Assembly (NCBI GenBank): GCA_964526325.1
Contig: CAZGKM010000010.1
Location: 1 to 49,544 of the forward strand
DNA length: 49,544 bases
From: JACPHD01 sp964526325
GTDB lineage: Bacteria; Patescibacteriota; Patescibacteriia; Patescibacteriales; GWC2-42-12
Direction of reading: 5' to 3'
Under the pieces are notes generated by a model, which made no database searches, was not told the origin of the DNA, and saw only the letters and a list, made by a program, of their open reading frames with translations. The position numbers and the translations under genes are program-made. This document shows positions 24,533 to 33,161 of this stretch, one piece after another. Within the stretch, counting starts at the first letter, position 1; each line of letters starts with the position of its first letter.

Positions 24533-24632
24533 NNNNNNNNNNNNNNNNNNNNNNNNNNNNNNNNNNNNNNNNNNNNNNNNNNNNNNNNNNNNNNNNNNNN
24601 NNNNNNNNNNNNNNNNNNNNNNNNNNNNNNNN
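24533..24632. other. Assembly gap (100 N)
   Basis: A scaffold gap of nominal length. It removes the end of one GH5 gene and the start of a DUF350 gene. The flanks do not repeat each other, so real sequence of unknown length is missing. Confidence 0.98.
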
Positions 24633-26078
24633 GTAAGCTAAAATTTTTACGGCATACTTGTCGTTGCCGTTATTCATATCCGGCGCGCTCTTAAATATTT
24701 TTTTAAAATCTTCTTTAGCGTTACCCTCGGCCGCTTGAACTTCTTTGGACGGCCAATAACCGTTATTAATCCGCATTAAATCCTGCCATTCATTTTCGTT
24801 CTGCGGATTATGGCCATAAACCGCGGAAAAGCTGGCCAATATTGCCCGCCTTTGTTTTTCGCTGAATTTGCTTGAATTGGCATCAGCGCCGTTAATAATA
24901 TAGCCTTCTAGCCGTAATTGAAATTCGCGCTCTCTCGCAGATTTAGCGTCGTAAGATATTACGGTATGATTAGCTTTTTCTTGAGCTAATTTTTTTTCTT
25001 CGGCCAGCTTAGCTTCGGCTTCAAGCTGTTTTTTCTTTTCTTCATCTTTAGCCAGCCGTTCTTTTACTTTCTCCGGATACTTTAAAAAATCTTTTACTAA
25101 ACCGCCATAGCGGTTAGCCGAACGCCAACCTTCGTCAAACATTTTCGGCGCCCAAGCTTCATGCCAGCACCAGGCGGTATAAGACAAGTTTTGACCGATT
25201 ATTAAATTTTTTACAGACTCAAGATAGCCATAAGCATTTTGCCCTGCTTTAAGACTGAAGCCAAAATCTTTATCGCTATTACTGCCCCATTCGGTTATAA
25301 AAACCGGATAACTTTCATTAAGGCCGTCTAGAGCGTCTAAGCGGGCCGGGGAGACGTTATTATTATAAATATGCCAGGCATAAGCGATATTCTGGCCGGC
25401 CAGAATATCAGACTTAATCCCCCTTAAATCATAGGTCCAATTAACGCCGGGAGCCAAAATTACGTTTTGGCTGCCGGCATTTCTGATTAATTCGGCCAGG
25501 TCTTTTAAATAAGGCTTTAACTTACTCCAGCTTAAATCGTTATTTTCATTAACCGGCTCATTCCATAATTCAAAAATTATGCCGCGGTCATCCTTGAATT
25601 GTCCTGATGCATACTGCCAAAATTTCTTGGCTATTGAAAAATCGCTGTTATAAATATAATATTGCCTTTTGTCAGCGGTGCTTGGCTTATACCAGCCATT
25701 CGGCTCGCCGATAACATGCCAATCGATAATTACGAACAAGCCATAATCGCGCGCGATTTTAACTTCATCTTCCAATATTTTTTTGCCTCTAACCCAATCA
25801 TTTATAAACACGCCCGGATGAACCGATAATCTGACGACGTTAGCCTGCCAATCGTCCTTTATAGCCTTGTAATCGGCCGGGCTATAGCGCTTATAATTTA
25901 CTATCCGGTCATGCGGATCGCCCATAGCCACGCCGGAGAAAACAATAGGCGCGTTATTCAACATAAATTTATTTCCTACCACGGTTAAAATATCGCTGCC
26001 GGCGGCTTTGGCCGAAAAGGCGATAAAAAAACTAACCAGCATTACAAATATAAAATTTTTAAAATTAGTTATCTTCAT
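24633..26078 (-). CDS. Secreted glycoside hydrolase family 5, C-terminus lost in gap
   Basis: At least 482 residues. A signal peptide (FVMLVSFFIAFSAKAAG) precedes a GH5 barrel close to that of the neighbouring gene: GVAMGDPHDR, FVIIDWHV, ELWNEP with Glu174 and ITEWG with Glu263. After the barrel comes a charged coiled linker (LAKDEEKKKQLEAEAKLAEEKK, about 340-375), not present in the paralogue. Then the same helical repeat domain begins (INGADANSSKFSEKQRRA, NDKYAVKILAY) and is cut by the gap. The paralogue predicts about 40 more residues. A frame read across the N run is not valid. It begins 4 bases after the radical SAM gene, so co-translation is likely. Confidence 0.88.
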
Positions 26079-26082
26079 AATC

Positions 26083-27075
26083 TTATAAATTAACTATTGT
26101 GCTTATATTTTTATCGTAATCGCAATTATGGCAAATTCCAATGGCTTGCTTATTTTTTAAGACGGCTTTTCTGAAACTAGTAAATTTATCGCCCTGCCAA
26201 ACTTGTTTTATGCTGCTCTCTAAAACGTTGCCTAAAATAACCGATTCTAAAGGGTCGTAACAGCATGGCACAACCGTGCCGTCATAATTTATGTTCATGC
26301 CCAAATAAATTCTCCGGCATAAATCCCGCTCTTTAACCGGTTCAGCGTATCTAGATAATTCTTTTTCCCCAGGCTCGAATTCTTTTAAGCGTTTTATATC
26401 CAGATGCGAACCGAAAGTTTTTATTACCGCTTTATCCGCCCCGAGGCTTAAGGCAAATTCTTTTAATTTTCCGATTTCATGCTGATTGTGCTTCATGGCA
26501 ATAAACTGCAATTGAATTTTAGGATATTCGGCTCGTTTGGTTTTTTTTAATTCAGCTAAATTCTTAATGCCTTGGACAATTTTATTAAAATCAGCGCCAA
26601 CGCGATATTGGCTTAAGGTTTCTTGGCTTAAGCCGTCTAAGGCGATAATTAATTCGTTAAGGCCGGAATTTATAATATCCGAACAAGCGGTTTCATCTAA
26701 AAAATGGCCGTTAGTGCTCGTAACTACGTAAATATTTTTTTGCCTGGCGTATTTTATCATCCGGCTTAAATCTTTATTTAAAAACGGCTCGCCCCAATTC
26801 CATAAAGTCAAATGATACAGATAATCGCCCGCTTGATCAATAATAATTTTAAAATCTTCAAACTTCATAATGCCTCTGGCTTTTTTTATGTCGCCGTTCC
26901 CAACAGGGCAAGTCGGGCATTTTAAATTGCAAAAATTCGCCGGTTCAATCATCAGCCGGCTGGGCCAGCCGGATACATTAGGCGATTTTAATAAATAGGC
27001 CAGATAATTTCTTAATAGATTAATCTGCTTTTTCGGGCCAGAAAATATAAATCGTTTAATTAGATTCCATCTCAT
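26083..27075 (-). CDS. Radical SAM/SPASM domain protein in the polysaccharide locus
   Basis: A 330-residue radical SAM enzyme. The cluster motif CNLKCPTC lies near residue 49, followed by GEPFLNKDLSRMI and STNGHFLDE. The C-terminal SPASM region has a Cys set (CRRIYLGMNINYDGTVVPCCYDP and GICHNCDYDK) for extra Fe-S clusters. SPASM proteins modify peptides or sugars; the substrate here is not known. It is sandwiched with 3-4 base spacings between a glycosyltransferase and a GH5 gene, which suggests a job in polymer or surface-molecule modification. Confidence 0.87.
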   Translation of the reverse strand: MRWNLIKRFIFSGPKKQINLLRNYLAYLLKSPNVSGWPSRLMIEPANFCNLKCPTCPVGNGDIKKARGIMKFEDFKIIIDQAGDYLYHLTLWNWGEPFLNKDLSRMIKYARQKNIYVVTSTNGHFLDETACSDIINSGLNELIIALDGLSQETLSQYRVGADFNKIVQGIKNLAELKKTKRAEYPKIQLQFIAMKHNQHEIGKLKEFALSLGADKAVIKTFGSHLDIKRLKEFEPGEKELSRYAEPVKERDLCRRIYLGMNINYDGTVVPCCYDPLESVILGNVLESSIKQVWQGDKFTSFRKAVLKNKQAIGICHNCDYDKNISTIVNL

Positions 27076-27078
27076 AAA

Positions 27079-28092
27079 TTAATTTATTTTATTCTTATAT
27101 TCTGCTATTTCACTATCCCATCTTTTTTTATCTTCAATCAAGAAAGCTTTTATTTTTTCTTTAATTTGCACCTCTTGCGATTTAGCTTCTAAAATCCTCT
27201 CTTTTAATTCAAGCGCATCCGACTTAGTAAATAATCCGACTCGGCCGAAATAATGCCTTAAAACTTCGCTGTCGGTAGTAACGAACGGCTTATTTAAAGC
27301 CATAATTTCGCGGATTGACCAAAGCACGGTATCGCGCCTTAATGTAAAAGCTAAAATTACTCTTGAGCGATGCATTAATTTTAAAAATTCATCGTGTTTT
27401 AAATAACCGGTTAAAATAACGTTATTCGGCAATTGTTTTTCTACAATTTTTTTCTGCTCATAATCGCCGGTAATGAAAAAATTAGCTTCCGGCATTAATT
27501 CCGCCGTTTTAACGACGGTTTCCCAGTCATCATCATCAGCAAAGCGATTAACCATCATTATCGGCAGATTACAAGCCTCAACCAAACGTCCGATTTTCGC
27601 GTCATGCATCGGTTGATTCAACGCAGTTAAATCATAAACCGGATTATAAAACTGCATAACCATAGACGGTTTAACGCCCCAAGCTTTTAATATTTCCAAA
27701 TTCTTAAAATTATGGCAGCTATTAAAGCAGGCTCGCTTAGCCGCAAATCTGAATAACCAATGAAATTTTACCCATTTATCGTCTAAAAAAGCCGCCGTAT
27801 GCGAATCAATGGAGAATTTCGCGCCGGATAATTTACAATACAATAAAACCGTTAACGGGGCAAGTGCCGGAGGATTTTGCACTATCACAACCTCGGGCCT
27901 ATTTTTAAATAAAATAAACAGCGTGGTAACGCCTTGAGCAAAATATCTTAAAATAACCGGGATTTTAATGCCCCAAATCTTTTGATAATATACTTGTTTA
28001 ACGTCTGAGCCTAAGGCTTTGCCGAGATTATTGCTTAATTGCATTTCCCTGCCCCAAACGATAAATATTTTTTTCCGGCTGTTTAATTTCAT
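27079..28092 (-). CDS. Glycosyltransferase, GT4-like
   Basis: A 337-residue protein with two Rossmann halves. N-terminal part: FIVWGREMQLSNNLGKAL and VVIVQNPPALAPLTVLLYCKLSGAKFSIDSH. C-terminal half: the donor site region with MVNRFADDDDWETVV, NVILTGYLKHDEFLKLMHRSRVILAFT and SIREIMALNKPFVTTDSE, equivalent to the E-x7-E area of GT-B enzymes. It likely transfers a sugar from a nucleotide donor to a lipid-linked glycan on the cytosolic side. No membrane helix is seen. It overlaps neighbours closely (3 bases to the radical SAM gene). Confidence 0.82.
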   Translation of the reverse strand: MKLNSRKKIFIVWGREMQLSNNLGKALGSDVKQVYYQKIWGIKIPVILRYFAQGVTTLFILFKNRPEVVIVQNPPALAPLTVLLYCKLSGAKFSIDSHTAAFLDDKWVKFHWLFRFAAKRACFNSCHNFKNLEILKAWGVKPSMVMQFYNPVYDLTALNQPMHDAKIGRLVEACNLPIMMVNRFADDDDWETVVKTAELMPEANFFITGDYEQKKIVEKQLPNNVILTGYLKHDEFLKLMHRSRVILAFTLRRDTVLWSIREIMALNKPFVTTDSEVLRHYFGRVGLFTKSDALELKERILEAKSQEVQIKEKIKAFLIEDKKRWDSEIAEYKNKIN

Positions 28093-28180
28093 TTTGTTGC
28101 AAATTTAAATAAATTAAGCTAAGATTAGAATAACACTATAAATTTAAAATTACCAGTTTTTGAGTTTAAAAATTAATTGT

Positions 28181-29593
28181 ATGCCGTTTTCTAAAACCAT
28201 ATATATAACCTTATCAATAATTTTACTCCTGTCCATGCCTTTTTTAACCTATGATCTTGACTGGTCCAACGGCTACTTTTTGCCTTTGTCTATTTTGGCC
28301 ATGTCCGCAATATTAATTTTAGCCGCGGTTAATTTTAAAAATGTGTTTTTGTTTATAATTTTTATCATGCCGACAATTTTCCATTATAACTTTCTGAAAA
28401 TTAATATCCTAAGCTATCTGCCGTTTATAAACGATTATACTTTCTATCTAAACCCGGCCTCCATAATTTATTTATTGATCATTTTGTTCGGCTTATTAAC
28501 GCTGGCGGAAAAACGCCATGATTTAAAATCTTTGCCATTAAAATATATTATATTAGCCGCTATTATTTTAGCCGGCGCTTCAATTTTTTGGTCTAATGAC
28601 CCGCAAACCAGCCTGATTGAACTGCTTTATCTAATGGTTCCATTTTCAATGTATCTAATCGCCTATTTTTATTTTTCCGACCAAACCTCTTTCGTAAAAT
28701 TATGGCTGGTAGCTATCCTTTCTTCTATTATACCGCTATTTACTGCCGCCGGACAACTCATCGGCGGCAGCTACTTTTACGAGCCTGATTCATCTTTAGG
28801 CCGCTTAATCGGCACCTTGGATCACCCGAACACTTTGGGTTTATTCTTGCTTTTAATTATCGGGCTATCTATTTCATTTTATCTGGCTAAACCGGACCGT
28901 AGTTTAAAAAACAATAAGCTGATTTTTATATATTTGGCCGGCCTGTTATTTTTTTTCGCTTTAACCTATTCAAGAACCAGCTGGCTTTGCTTGGCGGTTT
29001 TTATTATTTTACTGACTTTTTTTGAAAGAAAAATTATATGGCTTATTTTAGTTTCTCTGCCGTTAGCCGCTATTGTTTTTTCGGCCTTTGAGAATATAAG
29101 AGACCGCGTTTTGGAAATTTTTGACAGCGCTATTTTTAGCTCAATGACCGCCAGGCTTAATATCTGGCAGATCAGTCTTGAACAAGTTCTAATTAAACCG
29201 ATTTTAGGCTTCGGCGCTGGCATGGCCGAAAGCGTCATCGCCAAAGCTAAAACCTGGCAAGGCGGAATTTCTTTACCTCATAACGATTATCTTTTGCAAA
29301 CCCTTGAACTTGGATTAACCGGTTTAGTAATATTTTTAATTTATACTTTCGGGGCTATTTACCGCGTTTTTAATGCTTTTAAAAGCTTGGCGGACAAAAA
29401 AACCGTAATTAATCTTTACGGTCGCGCTATTATCTTAAATTTTAAAGTCCTCGCTTTCGGCCTGCTTATCGTATTAATCGCGCTTTTACCAGCCACAATT
29501 TTTGAATCTTTATCGCAAAAAATTATTCTGCAAATTATAATTTGGTCTCTTCTCGGCGGCTTATTCGGTATGAAAAAAATTCAGGCTGCTTAA
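28181..29593 (+). CDS. O-antigen ligase/Wzy-like membrane protein
   Basis: A 470-residue polytopic protein with about 11-12 helices. The start is set at ATG 28181 rather than a TTG at 28160. The family mark is the large outside loop before the last helices: TARLNIWQISLEQVLIKPILGFGAGMAESV and SLPHNDYLLQTLELGLTGLVIF, the Wzy_C pattern with Arg/His. Proteins of this type polymerise or ligate lipid-linked glycans at the outer side of the membrane. It is the only plus-strand gene in the locus and its stop overlaps the stop region of the GT2 gene by 4 bases. Confidence 0.88.
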   Translation: MPFSKTIYITLSIILLLSMPFLTYDLDWSNGYFLPLSILAMSAILILAAVNFKNVFLFIIFIMPTIFHYNFLKINILSYLPFINDYTFYLNPASIIYLLIILFGLLTLAEKRHDLKSLPLKYIILAAIILAGASIFWSNDPQTSLIELLYLMVPFSMYLIAYFYFSDQTSFVKLWLVAILSSIIPLFTAAGQLIGGSYFYEPDSSLGRLIGTLDHPNTLGLFLLLIIGLSISFYLAKPDRSLKNNKLIFIYLAGLLFFFALTYSRTSWLCLAVFIILLTFFERKIIWLILVSLPLAAIVFSAFENIRDRVLEIFDSAIFSSMTARLNIWQISLEQVLIKPILGFGAGMAESVIAKAKTWQGGISLPHNDYLLQTLELGLTGLVIFLIYTFGAIYRVFNAFKSLADKKTVINLYGRAIILNFKVLAFGLLIVLIALLPATIFESLSQKIILQIIIWSLLGGLFGMKKIQAA

Positions 29594-30558
29594 TTCCTCG
29601 CGTATATCCTATCAACAATGCCATTTTCATATCCATTAGGCACAATCCTTTTGATAAATATTTTCTGTGCCATAAATCTGAAGGCCGGTTTTCTGCCGCG
29701 CATTTCCAGATATTTGGTTTTAGAAACATAATCCTGGAACGAATACAGCATGGCGATTAAAAAGCCATGGCGGCCGTCTAAAAGGCCCAAGCGGAAAAAA
29801 TACATATAAACAAACCTTAAAATCGGCGTTAAAGGCAGAAAATACCAAATATCTTTGATTAAAGATTTGGCATAAATATAATGGGTAAATAATTTTCGCC
29901 ATTCAATTTTTTTCTCGCCTTGAGCAAACTTCATCATGTAGTTAGCCTGATAAGTCGTATAGCGGTTGAATTTTTTAAAAAAATGTTCAAGCGACGGATC
30001 GCTATAATGCAAAATATCATTTTTAAGCGTGCAAACGCGATTTTTCGGTAAAATTATATGGGCATGCACGTCGCGATCTTCATAACGGCAAGTTTTGCGG
30101 AACAACCTAATATTATACAAAGGGTAACGAGCGCCCCATCTAAGCCACTTGCCTAAAAAATAATGCCGGCGAGCTATGCCGAAACCGTCGTAATACTGCC
30201 TGTTTTTTAAACTCAATAATTTTAAAATTTCCTCTCTTAAAGCCGCGGTGATTACTTCGTCCGAATCCAAAAGCAATACCCAGGCATGCTTAGCTTTCGG
30301 TATGGCCCAATTTTTTTGCTTGGCGCTGTAAACATAAAAATGTCTTAAAACGCGCGCTCCCATCTCTTTAGCTATAGCCACTGTTTTATCGGTGCTAAAA
30401 CCGCTTTTAGCCCCATCAACTACTAAAATTTCATCAGCCCAAAGCGCCGATTTAAGGCAGCGCTTAATAGTTTTTTCCACGTTATAAGCCGGGATTAAAA
30501 CAGTTATTTTATCCCTATTTTCCTTTTTGTCTTTGCTGGATTTTAATATTTTACTCAT
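29590..30558 (-). CDS. Family 2 glycosyltransferase
   Basis: A 322-residue GT-A enzyme: VLIPAYNVEKTIKRCLKSALWADEILVVDGAKSGFSTD, ending the donor site with VLLLDSDEVI (DxD-like). Then a family-specific region GFGIARRHYFLGKWLRWGARYPLYNIRLFRK resembles WaaE/KdtX-type beta-glucosyltransferases, which often have a C-terminal membrane-associated patch as here (FLPLTPILRFVYMYFFRLGLL). It probably adds a hexose to the repeat unit or core. It is 34 bases after the Wzz-like gene on the same strand. Confidence 0.88.
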   Translation of the reverse strand: MSKILKSSKDKKENRDKITVLIPAYNVEKTIKRCLKSALWADEILVVDGAKSGFSTDKTVAIAKEMGARVLRHFYVYSAKQKNWAIPKAKHAWVLLLDSDEVITAALREEILKLLSLKNRQYYDGFGIARRHYFLGKWLRWGARYPLYNIRLFRKTCRYEDRDVHAHIILPKNRVCTLKNDILHYSDPSLEHFFKKFNRYTTYQANYMMKFAQGEKKIEWRKLFTHYIYAKSLIKDIWYFLPLTPILRFVYMYFFRLGLLDGRHGFLIAMLYSFQDYVSKTKYLEMRGRKPAFRFMAQKIFIKRIVPNGYENGIVDRIYARN

Positions 30559-30592
30559 ATATTTTTCGCTATTAGCAAATAATACCGGAAAA

Positions 30593-31468
30593 TTATCTTT
30601 GAATTAAATTATTAATATTACCTTTAAAATAAGGCTCAAATTCATCTTCCGACTCTTCAATGTCATGTTCCATTTCCTGCCCGATATTAAAATTTTCTTC
30701 TTCGGTCTCGTCTGGGTTATAGGCTAATCTTGGCTCTATTTTCGATTGAGCCTGCGGCCAGGATGTGGCTTGGTTAGATATTAATTCATCTTCAACCTTC
30801 TCGGTTAATGGCGTTTTAATAAAACCATTTTCTGATTTATCAATCTTAGCACTATATTGTTTGGTTGGAAATAAATAAATAAAATATAAGCCAGAAGCCA
30901 AGCCGGCGATTAAACTCAATATTAAATTTAAAATTATATTCGGTTTAACCGGCCAATCGGATAAAGTTGACTCATTAATTACTTTGATTTTAACATTATC
31001 GCCCAAGCCATGAAATTGGCTGTGCTTTATCATTAAAGTATAGGCGATAGCCTGATTGATTCTATCGGCTACAGTTTTATCTTCATGATAAGTTTTTATG
31101 GTAATCATGCCCGTGTCGGCTATAGCTCTTGTATAAACCATGTTTTGCCATTCTTTTTTTCTTTTATTGACATCGGCCGAAAAAATATTTTTATCAATAT
31201 TATAGCCGGATGTCATTACTTTTTCATAAAACGAGTCGGTATAAACCACTTGAGCCAAAAGATTGCTTAAAAATTGGTTGGAGCGCGAAACATTATAAGC
31301 GTCGGTATTGGGCCCGTAGTTTTGCACTACGAGCAATGTGCTGGTGGCGCTATAGCGCAAAGGCTGTAGGAAAGTAAAAACCGAAACCACGATTAAAAAC
31401 ACCGCAGTTATAATAAAAACCGTTGTTTTTCTTTGGCTGACTAATTTTACGAATTGTTTGTATTCCAT
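30593..31468 (-). CDS. Wzz-like polysaccharide chain-length/export protein
   Basis: A 291-residue protein with two membrane helices (TTVFIITAVFLIVVSVFTF about 15-33 and NIILNLILSLIAGLASGLYFIYLF about 178-201) enclosing an outside domain. The Wzz features are the basic start, FLQPLRYSATSTLLV after helix 1 and the WPVKPN before helix 2. The cytosolic tail is acidic (PDETEEENFNIGQEMEHDIEESEDEFEPYF) with no kinase domain. Such proteins set polymer length or work with a tyrosine kinase in export. It begins the minus-strand polysaccharide genes. Confidence 0.83.
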   Translation of the reverse strand: MEYKQFVKLVSQRKTTVFIITAVFLIVVSVFTFLQPLRYSATSTLLVVQNYGPNTDAYNVSRSNQFLSNLLAQVVYTDSFYEKVMTSGYNIDKNIFSADVNKRKKEWQNMVYTRAIADTGMITIKTYHEDKTVADRINQAIAYTLMIKHSQFHGLGDNVKIKVINESTLSDWPVKPNIILNLILSLIAGLASGLYFIYLFPTKQYSAKIDKSENGFIKTPLTEKVEDELISNQATSWPQAQSKIEPRLAYNPDETEEENFNIGQEMEHDIEESEDEFEPYFKGNINNLIQR

Positions 31469-31522
31469 ATAAACAAAATAAATTAATTATTTTACTTAAG
31501 TTGAAAGACAAGTATATAGGGA

Positions 31523-31704
31523 CGGGTAGTGCTAACTTTATGCTAGCACTACCCGATTATTTTCAAAAGTTCAATTAACCTTTAATCGTCATGGCCAAGG
31601 AACTCCAAATTGGTGTTCCTCTTTAACGCTGGCAAGTTGCCGGCGCTTAGGCAGTACGATTTAAGATTTAGCTATCTAATTAATTATCACGCTCCATTTT
31701 GGAG
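31523..31704. repeat. Dense palindromes in a gene-free stretch
   Basis: The stretch 31469-31798 holds no convincing ORF. It contains a 12-pair inverted repeat (CGGGTAGTGCTA at 31523-31534 with its complement at 31544-31555), AGGAAC-CCAA/TTGG-GTTCCT (31598-31620), GCTGGCAA/TTGCCGGC (about 31630-31646) and CTCCA-TTT-TGGAG (31692-31704). Two of these are of the CCAAATTGG type seen before the exported genes nearby. It may be a terminator region of the LysM gene, a leader of the Wzz-like gene, or an unknown RNA. No good promoter was found on either strand. Confidence 0.45.
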
Positions 31705-31798
31705 TTCGTCGGCGGCCGCAAATTGCAATCGCCCGAGTAACTATTAATCGGATAACTGAAAGGTTAAATTTTATTCTGTTAAATAATGTTTAAAAAAA

Positions 31799-33100
31799 TT
31801 ATTTAACAGCTTTTAAGTCGATGGGTTTGGCTTCGGCGATATTCGCGCGTTTATAGGCTTTAAAAATTCCGTCAACGCTAATCATTAATGAAGCATAATA
31901 GCGCCCGCCATCGGTCTTTTGTTTTTCTTTAGCGAATACGTCTAAGATTAAAATATCTTGGCCGTAATACGCTAATTTCACAAACGGCCCGACTTTATAA
32001 TACCTGTTGTCGGCTTCATAACCGCCACCAAGCATTATGCCAGGAGTCAACCTTAAATGATTGTCAAAGTTAAAATCATAGATTGACTGTTTTAGCTCGG
32101 CGCCGTAGACTAATTTATCAGCCGGCTCTAACGACTTACCATAAGTCTTACCCGGTTTAGTGCTTTCTCTATGGGCGCTATAAGGAATGGTCCCTGAAGC
32201 CATTAGTTCGGTTTGCGGAAGCCAATGTTTATTGGCTGAGCGTCTCTGCTCAAAGTTAATGTATTGCATTATATACAATGAATCGGTTATCTGCTTGTCA
32301 TTAACTCCTTTGTCCCATTGCCTTGACCAACCCACGTCAGTCGATGCGTCCCAACTATTCCCGTATATTTTAAGAGTTGGGCCGATAATTCCTTTTTTCC
32401 AATCAAAATCCCAGATACCGGACTTACCCGATCCGGTTTCGCCCATCAAGAATCCGCCCACGCCGACTTCGTGGCCAAACATATTTAAAGCAAAAGGTCG
32501 GTAACGTAGTTTTCCTGAGTAGTATCTGCCGGTGGCCTTTTTTTCGTTATCGTAAGACTTCCACCCGCCCGCACTCATATACATGCTGAACTGATCTTTT
32601 TCGACAGAAGATTTCTTTACCGATTCTGGCGCGGCCGGTGCAATAACTTCTTTTTTTACATCCGCGGCAACGTTTGCTTTATAAGCCGCTTTTACTTCGC
32701 CAGAAGGAATTTCTGCGGTTTCTTTTTTTACTTCCGCCGGAGCCTTTAAATTTTCTTTTTTCTGAGTTTGAGTTTTAGAATTTTCATTCATCTTTTTCTC
32801 AAGCTCAAGAATCTGCGCCTGCAAAGATTTTATCTTTTCCAGATATTCTGCCGCCCGAACCGGAGCAACCTCGGCCTGAATAACATTTGAATAAGGAATT
32901 TCCAGTTTTTGCCCCACGAATATTGTATAGGGCGGTTCAATGTTGTTAACCTTGGCAATTTCTCGCCAAGGAACCTTTAACTGCCGTCCGATTGCGGACA
33001 GGCAGTCGCCTCTTTGGACTGTCGTATATTCAGCCGACGCGATACACGCGAGCGAAAGAAATAGAACAGCCAATCCGATAATGATTGACATTTTCTTCAT
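31799..33100 (-). CDS. LysM protein with coiled coil and outer-membrane-barrel-like domain
   Basis: A 433-residue exported protein. Signal peptide to residue 23 (LAVLFLSLACIASAE). A LysM domain (24-70: YTTVQRGDCLSAIGRQLK...IEPPYTIFVGQKLEIPY) should bind peptidoglycan. A coiled coil (EYLEKIKSLQAQILELEKK) and a Lys/Ala/Pro linker follow. Residues about 170-425 are aromatic-rich alternating strands (MYMSAGGWKSYDNEK, GVGGFLMGETGSGK, LRLTPGIMLGGGYEADNR, GPFVKLAYYG, RYYASLMISVDG) resembling an outer-membrane beta-barrel. That is unusual for a presumed single-membrane cell. Strong SD (AAGGAGG). Last of three envelope genes on this strand. Confidence 0.75.
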   Translation of the reverse strand: MKKMSIIIGLAVLFLSLACIASAEYTTVQRGDCLSAIGRQLKVPWREIAKVNNIEPPYTIFVGQKLEIPYSNVIQAEVAPVRAAEYLEKIKSLQAQILELEKKMNENSKTQTQKKENLKAPAEVKKETAEIPSGEVKAAYKANVAADVKKEVIAPAAPESVKKSSVEKDQFSMYMSAGGWKSYDNEKKATGRYYSGKLRYRPFALNMFGHEVGVGGFLMGETGSGKSGIWDFDWKKGIIGPTLKIYGNSWDASTDVGWSRQWDKGVNDKQITDSLYIMQYINFEQRRSANKHWLPQTELMASGTIPYSAHRESTKPGKTYGKSLEPADKLVYGAELKQSIYDFNFDNHLRLTPGIMLGGGYEADNRYYKVGPFVKLAYYGQDILILDVFAKEKQKTDGGRYYASLMISVDGIFKAYKRANIAEAKPIDLKAVK

Positions 33101-33124
33101 GCTTCCTCCTTAAAGAATTGTTTT

Positions 33125-33149
33125 GCGCCCCGGTTTGCACCAGGGGCGC
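33125..33149 (-). other. Strong intercistronic hairpin
   Basis: GCGCCCC (33125-33131) pairs with GGGGCGC (33143-33149), extended by GGT/ACC. No full T-run follows, so it may be a weak terminator or a message-stability element between two envelope genes 61 bases apart. Confidence 0.6.
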
Positions 33150-33161
33150 GCAGTTATGTTT

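Noticed and set aside
24495..24632. GH5 frame continuing through the N run with a GRGFFGYDESF end
   Set aside because: Reading through N has no meaning; the other frame left of the gap matches DUF350.
31591..31626. 11-codon ORF starting ATGGCCAAG
   Set aside because: It is too short, has no SD, and coincides with the hairpin arms.
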